Source: Chara braunii
Lineage: Eukaryota > Streptophyta > Charophyceae > Charales > Characeae
Reading direction: 5' to 3'
DNA: 22,462 bases
NCBI GenBank assembly: GCA_003427395.1
Contig: BFEA01000142.1
Span: forward strand, 2,276,057-2,298,518
Of the stretch, positions 17,478 through 22,462 are shown one piece after another (the first letter of the stretch is position 1; each line of letters begins with the position of its first letter). Under the pieces are notes generated by a model, which saw only the letters and a list, made by a program, of their open reading frames with translations, searched no databases and was not told the origin of the DNA. The position numbers were made by a program, and so were the translations under genes.

Positions 17478-18737
17478 ATGCGGAGGGGCGGGAGGGACAC
17501 ACGGCCACGCCAGAGGCCCCAGAGGATGGAGGGAAGGGGCGAGCAGCATGAGCCGCCTAGGAGGGAGCCTACGCCTGAGTTTGATGACGACAACATTGAG
17601 CTCTTCTTCGACGTATATCGGGACCATGCGGCACAGAGAGGGTGGTCAGTGGCGGAGAGGATTCACCACTTGAGGGGTATAGGGCGGTTTGAGGAGCCTG
17701 TCGCTCAGATATGCGAGGAGGCCCTGACTTGGCCAGATGTGGAGGCCGGGATGCAGAGGTTGAGGGCTTCCCCCAGGGGGCGTGATGGCATGCCCATTCG
17801 ATTGGAGGAGGTGAACGCAGATGAGTTCATCCCCGCATATGAGCAATACATGTTGAGTTTGGGGGTTGCGCAGGAGGAATGGGTGCAGGCCCTACTTATC
17901 TGGACGAGGCAGGCAGAGAAGCAGGTGGCTAAACAGATTCGGAAGAGGGCTCGAGATTGGGAGGACTGTCAGGCCCAGCTCAGGAGGGCGTTCGGACGAC
18001 CACAACACGAGGGGCACGAGCCCAGGGTTGAGAGGCGACGACGAAGCAAGAGACTGAGGGAACCGGCACCGAGAGAGGTGGGGCTGGCCAGAGAGAGTAG
18101 GAGAGACCCAGCACGACAGAAGGATGAGCCCGCAGGGCCCGCATTGGCAGAGGAGTCATTCCCTGCTTGTGGCCTCCAGATAGTTGAGTTTCGGCGGATC
18201 ACGAGCGGGGATCTGAGACTGCCCTCACTGTTGCCATCAGCGCAGGAGCTGGACATACCAAGAGAGACGCCATTCCGGAGTTTAGCGACTCATCTCGACG
18301 TATCTCAATGGGAGGCCTCGCGATTGGGAGAGGACTCAGCTGAGCCGCCATGCTGTGTGCCGTTGGAAGAACCTTTGGACGCCGAGACGGAGACGGACAT
18401 GCGGGACCGAGAGGAGCCGCTGGATCCTGAGGTGGCGGTTGAACGGTCGGATCCGGTACGGCCTCAGGTTGGAGAGGTGATCACGGTCGGAGACGACACC
18501 TCTCCATGTTCCCCAGTTCCAGAGCCAGGACAACATTCATGGCCAGAGGGGATTCCCGAGCCGGGCAGCGAAGAAATTCCGGAGTCTCCCCCTGCGGCCG
18601 CCATTACGCCTGAGCAGGAGGCAGAGGCGGAGGATCAGGGAGTGTGTGAGAGAGCGAGGATGGAGGCGCCCCCTGACTTGCCATCGCCCACGCATGTGAC
18701 CAAGAGTCCGGTTATCGAGAAGCCCGCTCCAGCGTAG
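17478..18737 (+). CDS. Second Gag-like gene, first open segment
   Basis: 419 residues from ATG 17478 to TAG 18735. Order: Arg-rich N-terminus (1-33), two helical half-domains with similar layout (41-97, 115-173), basic NLS-like patch (183-194), then an acidic Pro/Glu-rich tail with no domain I recognise. The stop replaces a codon in an otherwise open frame (next residues LPPCANKG). The start was chosen because the alternative GTG at 17421 lies upstream of the candidate splice acceptor and the ATG is the first in frame after it. Confidence 0.75.
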   Translation: MRRGGRDTRPRQRPQRMEGRGEQHEPPRREPTPEFDDDNIELFFDVYRDHAAQRGWSVAERIHHLRGIGRFEEPVAQICEEALTWPDVEAGMQRLRASPRGRDGMPIRLEEVNADEFIPAYEQYMLSLGVAQEEWVQALLIWTRQAEKQVAKQIRKRARDWEDCQAQLRRAFGRPQHEGHEPRVERRRRSKRLREPAPREVGLARESRRDPARQKDEPAGPALAEESFPACGLQIVEFRRITSGDLRLPSLLPSAQELDIPRETPFRSLATHLDVSQWEASRLGEDSAEPPCCVPLEEPLDAETETDMRDREEPLDPEVAVERSDPVRPQVGEVITVGDDTSPCSPVPEPGQHSWPEGIPEPGSEEIPESPPAAAITPEQEAEAEDQGVCERARMEAPPDLPSPTHVTKSPVIEKPAPA

Positions 18738-19634
18738 TTACCACCATGCGCGAACAAAGGGGCGAGGGCTGAGGCGACGGCTCTAGAGGGCCAGGGGCCG
18801 CGAGCGGGAAGAGCCCCAAGAGAAACCCGTGAAGAGAAGTCCGCCCGAGTGCGAGTCCGTCTGGACGAGATACACGCGAAACAGGCCGAGATGGAGGCGG
18901 CAGGGATAGAGCCGACACCGTCAGCCGAGCCCAAGACGAGCGAGCAGAGGATCGACGAGTTGTGGGCTAGGTATGAGAGCCAGAGGGATGCAGCCCGCCA
19001 GAGGTCACGAGAGGCAGGACGGGCGGACGAGGAGACGAATGAGTTGAGAGAGATGGGGGACTTGGGGTTCTCCGCGACGAGGCAGGCAATTGAGTGCATG
19101 GATCGGAGGGTATGTGAGACGGCAGTCACATCTTTCCAATGGTATAATCTACTCAGCAGTGAGCTCGGGGTTAAGGAGTTGGAGGTAGAGCACCTGACTA
19201 CTCAGCTTACTGAGGAGAGGGGGAGGAGCCAGGCTAGAGAGGTTGAGTGGGAGAGAAGATTTGGGGAGATGGCGGCCGCTGTGGATAGGCTCTCGACAGC
19301 TTGGGAGGTTAGCCAGATAGGACGAGTCGGTGCCGATGGCCAGGGCCGGGGGATGCGCGCCCCGCCGAGCCAAGGAGCAGCAGTGGAGGTCCCTCGACAG
19401 AGTGAGCCGATGGAGGAGGTGCCCTTGGACGCAGTTGAGGAGGAGGGTGGCAAGCAAGAGTCGCTTATGGCTATGTCCACGGAGAGGAGGGGTTCGCGTT
19501 TGCATGAGCTGGCGACAGCCATGGGGATAGGCACTCCGCAGGAGGGGCCTCAGGGACTTGACGCTCTAGATCAGGCCCCGAGATTGGGAGAGTTGAGAGC
19601 GGAGCTGGGCTCCTGGGCCACGGAGACAGACTAA
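18738..19634 (+). CDS. Second Gag-like gene, coiled-coil segment
   Basis: Same frame, open from 18738 to TAA 19632. It is rich in E, R, Q, A and L with heptad-like stretches (RVRLDEIHAKQAEMEA; RIDELWARYESQRDAARQR; LGVKELEVEHLTTQLTEER; WERRFGEMAAAVDRLSTAW), predicted by eye as long coiled coils that could drive multimerisation. There is no independent start codon of note (first ATG near 18891). Its last part is acidic and poorly structured. It belongs to the same gene as its neighbours. Confidence 0.65.
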   Translation, partial: LPPCANKGARAEATALEGQGPRAGRAPRETREEKSARVRVRLDEIHAKQAEMEAAGIEPTPSAEPKTSEQRIDELWARYESQRDAARQRSREAGRADEETNELREMGDLGFSATRQAIECMDRRVCETAVTSFQWYNLLSSELGVKELEVEHLTTQLTEERGRSQAREVEWERRFGEMAAAVDRLSTAWEVSQIGRVGADGQGRGMRAPPSQGAAVEVPRQSEPMEEVPLDAVEEEGGKQESLMAMSTERRGSRLHELATAMGIGTPQEGPQGLDALDQAPRLGELRAELGSWATETD

Positions 19635-20159
19635 GGAGGGCCTGACTCGCGACGGCAGCAGCAGCAGGAGGTCATGAGTGAGCCCACCACCATGATGGGC
19701 TCTCAGCCGTCGGGATTATGTGGGGATGAGATGGTGGTTGTGACAAAGAGGGCTCGTGAGGAGGAACCCCGAGAGTTGGGCACGCCAGAGCGCGGGCCAG
19801 GGGGTACAGTTGCACGAGGAGGTGAGGATGTTGAGGCTATGGAGCCCGGACCTCAGGGCCATATGGGATTGCCCTCGCATCCCGAGGTGACCACTGAGAC
19901 CATGGGGACGCCTTCGGCATCCAGTTCGCAAGGGAGAAAGAAAAAGACTGTCAGGTGGCACGATACCTCCTGTTTTTGGTGCAAGGAGGGAGGGCATAGA
20001 GTCGTGGACTATCCAGAGCTCCTTGAGGATAAGGCCGAGGGGCGAGTTGCGTAGGTCGACGGCAAGTTCCATGGCAGACAGGGCAGGGTAGTGAAGCAAG
20101 CTCCAGATGGGGGCAGGGCTCAGTTGTATAGGCAGAACCAGGAGGAATTATGTAAGTAG
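19635..20159 (+). CDS. Second Gag-like gene, C-terminal zinc-knuckle segment
   Basis: Same frame, open after TAA 19632, crossed by TAG 20052, ending at TAG 20157. It contains a low-complexity linker, then KKKTVRWHDTSCFWCKEGGH: Cys at 19971 and 19980, His at 19995, and Tyr at 20010-20012 where the fourth Cys ligand of a C-x2-C-x4-H-x4-C knuckle should be. About 35 further codons after TAG 20052 stay open (VDGKFHGRQGRVV, then GGRAQLYRQNQEE), which argues that 20052 is a nonsense change and 20157 the natural end. Confidence 0.65.
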
Positions 20160-22255
20160 GGGCCGGTCTGTCTATATATTGGTAGGATTAGAGATCCTTG
20201 ACACACATAGGGCGGGGTCGGGGGTGTACATATCTTGAGTTAGTTGAGCGGGCCCTAGATGTGTGTGTGCGTAGGAGTGGCGGGATGAGTTTCTATCCGA
20301 TTGTACATATACGTTTGACTTTTCTTCGCTTGTTTCCTCTTGAGTTTCTGCGTGGGCTACGACCCAGAGGTAGGACTCATCTGTGTGATATATGAGACCA
20401 TTAGGTTACATTTGGTTTTGTGATTCAGAAGCTGTTGCTGCTCTGAATGGGATTTGGGAGTTTATAGCACTCGGGATGTGAGTTTTCCCAGCAGGGGAGG
20501 ACAGGGGCTGGCCATTTTGTGGATGTTAGGTGGATGCTATGTTCCTGAGTATATTTGATGAGTGTACAGTGGGGTTATGAGTCCTACTCAGACAGGCGGG
20601 GCATTGAGTTGAGTGCTTGTATTCGATTGATTGAGGGAGGCATTCTACTCCCTGAGTGTATTATGAGTTGAGATCTTATGGGACTTGTCTTGTGACGATC
20701 ACTATTACTCTCACATGTGTGGATTTATCTTGATGAATGTTTGGCTTTATGTGAGAGATGTATGAGATACACCTCATGGGCATGATTGTGTAAATCGTAA
20801 AGCTGTCTACCCTCCGGTATACTGGTGCGGTCTGCAGCAAGCGGATGAGAGGGCAGAGTATAAGGAGGGGAAGTGCAGCCTGTTTGTGAAAAAACGGTGA
20901 GAATCCTACGGGATTGGTGGATTCATGAATTTTCATGTTTGGTCGTACTAAACACCGTTGCCTAGGTTGTACAGGGACCCAGAAGGTGGTCCCTCAATTT
21001 GAGTTGTTTGATAATTAAGACCCCCTTCATGGTTCTGGAAGGTGGGAATTGCATTGTATGGAGGCCCCTTCATGGTTTTGGAAGAGGTCGTGTGAGGGGT
21101 CATCCTTTACAAAAAGGGGATGACCGTGAAATCTTTTGTGAGAGGCACCCCGTACTAAGTAAGGGTGAGTAAAATTTGGGTGGTATGGGAAGCATTGGTT
21201 GTGTTAATGAAGTCTGACGAGGAGGAACCATGTTTGGATGAGATGTTTGAAAAGACCGAGAGATGCCTCGGGGTGGGCGACTGTTGGCTCTGATCCAGTC
21301 AGGAGCCGCGGCCTTGTGGATCCGGCGGAGAGGTTATTTGTGGTTGAGCGAAGGATGCCGTGCTTATTTCAGGAGAGCCGGTAAATGCCTTCAAGCCCCT
21401 GCGTAGTCCCTCAGCGGCCTGTGAATTGTTTGTGATGCCCCGCCTGACCACCTGTGCTAATTCTGAGACACATTTAAAGGAATACCAAGCTAACGGTAAA
21501 GTTTAGTGCCACCTGGGCGCAACCCCTAGTGGATGGCTGCTAGCCGGCACAACCTGGCTGCGGGCCCGCAAGGTAAGAGTTTAAGGGGAGTTGCCCGCCC
21601 CAGGAAAATTACCTTGCGGGATAAGAGTCGAGCCTTTTGGAAGCCCTGATTGATTGATTATCAGGGACATACCTGCCATTGTATAACCAATGGGAAGATA
21701 CTGCCGCTAAGGTAACAATGCGGTGGGCCGTAGACCTGGCCCGATCAACCAGGCTATGGTGGGCTCAGACGGACACCTGACATTTCTGTACTAGACTGCA
21801 GAAACGGCTGAGAGAGGCTATAAACTATATGTATGTATTTTGGTTAATGGTGAGAAAATTGTTAAAAGAAGGCAAGAATGCCTTCACAGGTCCCATTCAA
21901 AGCCCGCGTCCCTAGTTATGGCTGTGTCTACGTGAAAGAGGCTAACTGGGACACCCAACGAGAGGCCGACGGTTGTCTAGGACAAAGGGGAAGAGGGTGG
22001 TTTGAGGGCCTTTGGAACTTATGCTGTGGTATTGACGCGTAATACATTGGTGTCCTGGTGTCAGGACAATGGAGACCCAGATTGAAACCCTGGCAGCATA
22101 TAGTTGTGTTGGCACGGTTTGATGGAGGCCTCGACCCTGAGTCTGTCAGCTAATCGGATTGGTTCTGATCTCGTCAACATTTGGGATGTGAGGAAGTCTA
22201 TAGCTTTTCGATTTGGCGACGTGACGGGGACGTCACTTAATATGGTCCGGTAAGC
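20160..22255 (+). other. Hairpin-rich 3' untranslated region
   Basis: 2.1 kb without a recognisable gene. From 21021 on it is crowded with inverted repeats: CCTTC/GAAGG (21024/21038), CTTC/GAAG (21068/21081), an 11-bp stem 21098-21108 with 21115-21125, a perfect 12-bp stem 21565-21576 with 21609-21620, CCCTGAT/ATCAGGG (21644/21660), CCATTG/CAATGG (21676/21688), an 11-bp stem with one bulge 21728-21759, TTTCTG/CAGAAA (21783/21799), AAGGCA/TGCCTT (21869/21879) and GTGACG/CGTCAC (22221/22231). Purine tracts at 20862-20873 and 21984-21997 are possible polypurine tracts, but neither touches the 3' LTR. Confidence 0.6.
21560..21620. repeat. 12-bp perfect stem with nested GC palindrome
   Basis: CCCGCAAGGTAA (21565-21576) is exactly complementary to TTACCTTGCGGG (21609-21620), with a 32-nt loop. 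The left arm overlaps the 10-bp palindrome GCGGGCCCGC (21560-21569), so two alternative folds compete. It is the longest uninterrupted stem I found in the window. Confidence 0.9.
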
Positions 22256-22462
22256 TGTCGGCGAGAATACCCTTACAAGGGTATCCACACTGGTTTTTGC
22301 AAATGACAGAAAGACTCGGTTAACCTGGGTTTTGAGTGCCCATGCGGAAAAATGTGAGGGTCGCCCGCGCACAGGCAAGGCTCTGCCTTGTCCCGGTAGG
22401 GATTACGTGGGCGCGCAATTTTAAGGCGCGCGTGTAATTTTTCTGATCGACGGGCGACCGGG
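22256..22462 (+). repeat. 3' LTR, first 207 bp (continues past window)
   Basis: Starts TGTCGGCG and follows 1995-2201 without indels, 203 of 207 bases identical by eye. The sequence to its left is the internal 3' UTR and is unrelated to the DNA left of 1995, as expected for an LTR boundary. No purine-rich tract immediately precedes it (the last bases read TGGTCCGGTAAGC), which is atypical. It ends exactly at the base homologous to the one before the N at 2202. Confidence 0.75.

Larger units (their letters stand above)
17478..20159 (+). pseudogene. Second Gag-like gene in the env position (broken by three stops)
   Basis: One frame-3 gene starting at ATG 17478 and running to TAG 20157, interrupted by TAG 18735, TAA 19632 and TAG 20052; the sequence between stops is continuously open in the same frame. 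Residues about 41-97 (ELFFDVYRDH...DVEAGMQRLR) and 115-173 (EFIPAYEQYM...DCQAQLRRAF) resemble capsid half-domains of retrotransposon Gag. A basic patch RVERRRRSKRLR (183-194) is NLS-like, followed by a Pro/Glu-rich linker. After the first stop come long heptad-like helices (about 18849-19320). Near the end is CFWCKEGGHRVVDY (19971-20012), a CCHC knuckle whose last Cys is Tyr. It is not env-like: no signal peptide or transmembrane helix. The function is inferred from architecture only; a second RNA-binding structural protein is my best guess. Confidence 0.75.
1995..22462 (+). mobile_element. Ty3/gypsy LTR retrotransposon, decayed, right end beyond window
   Basis: Seen: a TGTCG start at 1995, CGACA at 10307-10311, a tRNA-Asp PBS at 10314, gag, protease, RT, RNase H and integrase in Ty3 order, a second Gag-like gene, and a return of the first 207 LTR bases at 22256. 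Start-to-start distance is 20,261 bp. If the LTR really is 8,317 bp the complete element would be about 28.6 kb. No chromodomain follows the integrase GPY/F module. The lineage is not one of the common named plant groups that I can identify with certainty. The gag-pol assignment is firm; the left boundary is less so because of the N-rich part of the LTR. Confidence 0.85.

Noticed and set aside
20862-20873. Purine tract followed by TG as the true polypurine tract / 3' LTR start
   Set aside because: The sequence after it (TGCAGCCTGTT) has no convincing counterpart in the 5' half apart from a short AGCCTGTTT word near 8876; the 207-bp match at 22256 is far stronger.

Overview
The window looks like a eukaryotic nuclear, transposon-rich, non-coding-heavy stretch from a streptophyte. 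No bacterial gene layout is visible. The one clear coding entity is a large, decayed Ty3/gypsy LTR retrotransposon on the + strand. Its primer binding site is an exact match to the 3' end of plant tRNA-Asp. From memory of the family, the polyprotein most resembles Ty3 elements of the charophyte alga Chara braunii; this host call is an inference. Scattered single Ns point to a draft short-read assembly.

Layout: 1-1994 is flanking DNA without a recognisable gene (G-rich minisatellites, an AT-rich stretch, a cluster of four palindromes and a (GAT)12 microsatellite). 1995-10311 is the proposed 5' LTR: it begins TGTCG and ends CGACA (matching terminal inverted repeats), and the tRNA-Asp PBS starts 2 nt later. 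It would be 8.3 kb, which is extraordinary. It contains an N-rich, possibly misassembled part (2202-5970), an array of stem-loops with a constant 19-nt loop and covarying arms (6118-7113), and a five-copy ~123-bp tandem repeat (7411-7985). 10333-10712 is the leader with a candidate intron. 10713-17273 is gag-pol (capsid-like region, CCHC knuckle, aspartic protease, RT, RNase H, integrase with D,D-35-E and GPY/F), broken by two frameshifts, five stops and an RT active-site change (YIDD to YIDN). 17478-20159 is a second Gag-like gene in the position where env would lie (capsid-like half-domains, basic patch, coiled coil, damaged CCHC knuckle), broken by three stops. 20160-22255 is a hairpin-rich 3' untranslated region. 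22256-22462 repeats the first 207 bp of the 5' LTR (4 differences) and is the start of the 3' LTR, cut by the window end.

Working model: one genomic RNA starts in the 5' LTR and encodes Gag-Pol. The downstream Gag-like protein would be made from a spliced RNA using an acceptor at 17455/17456 and a donor in the leader or LTR. The copy cannot make active RT, so it is either dead or was mobilised in trans. Items most worth a second look are the covarying stem-loop array, the second Gag-like gene in the env position, and the giant LTR, which must first be separated from an assembly artefact at position 2202.
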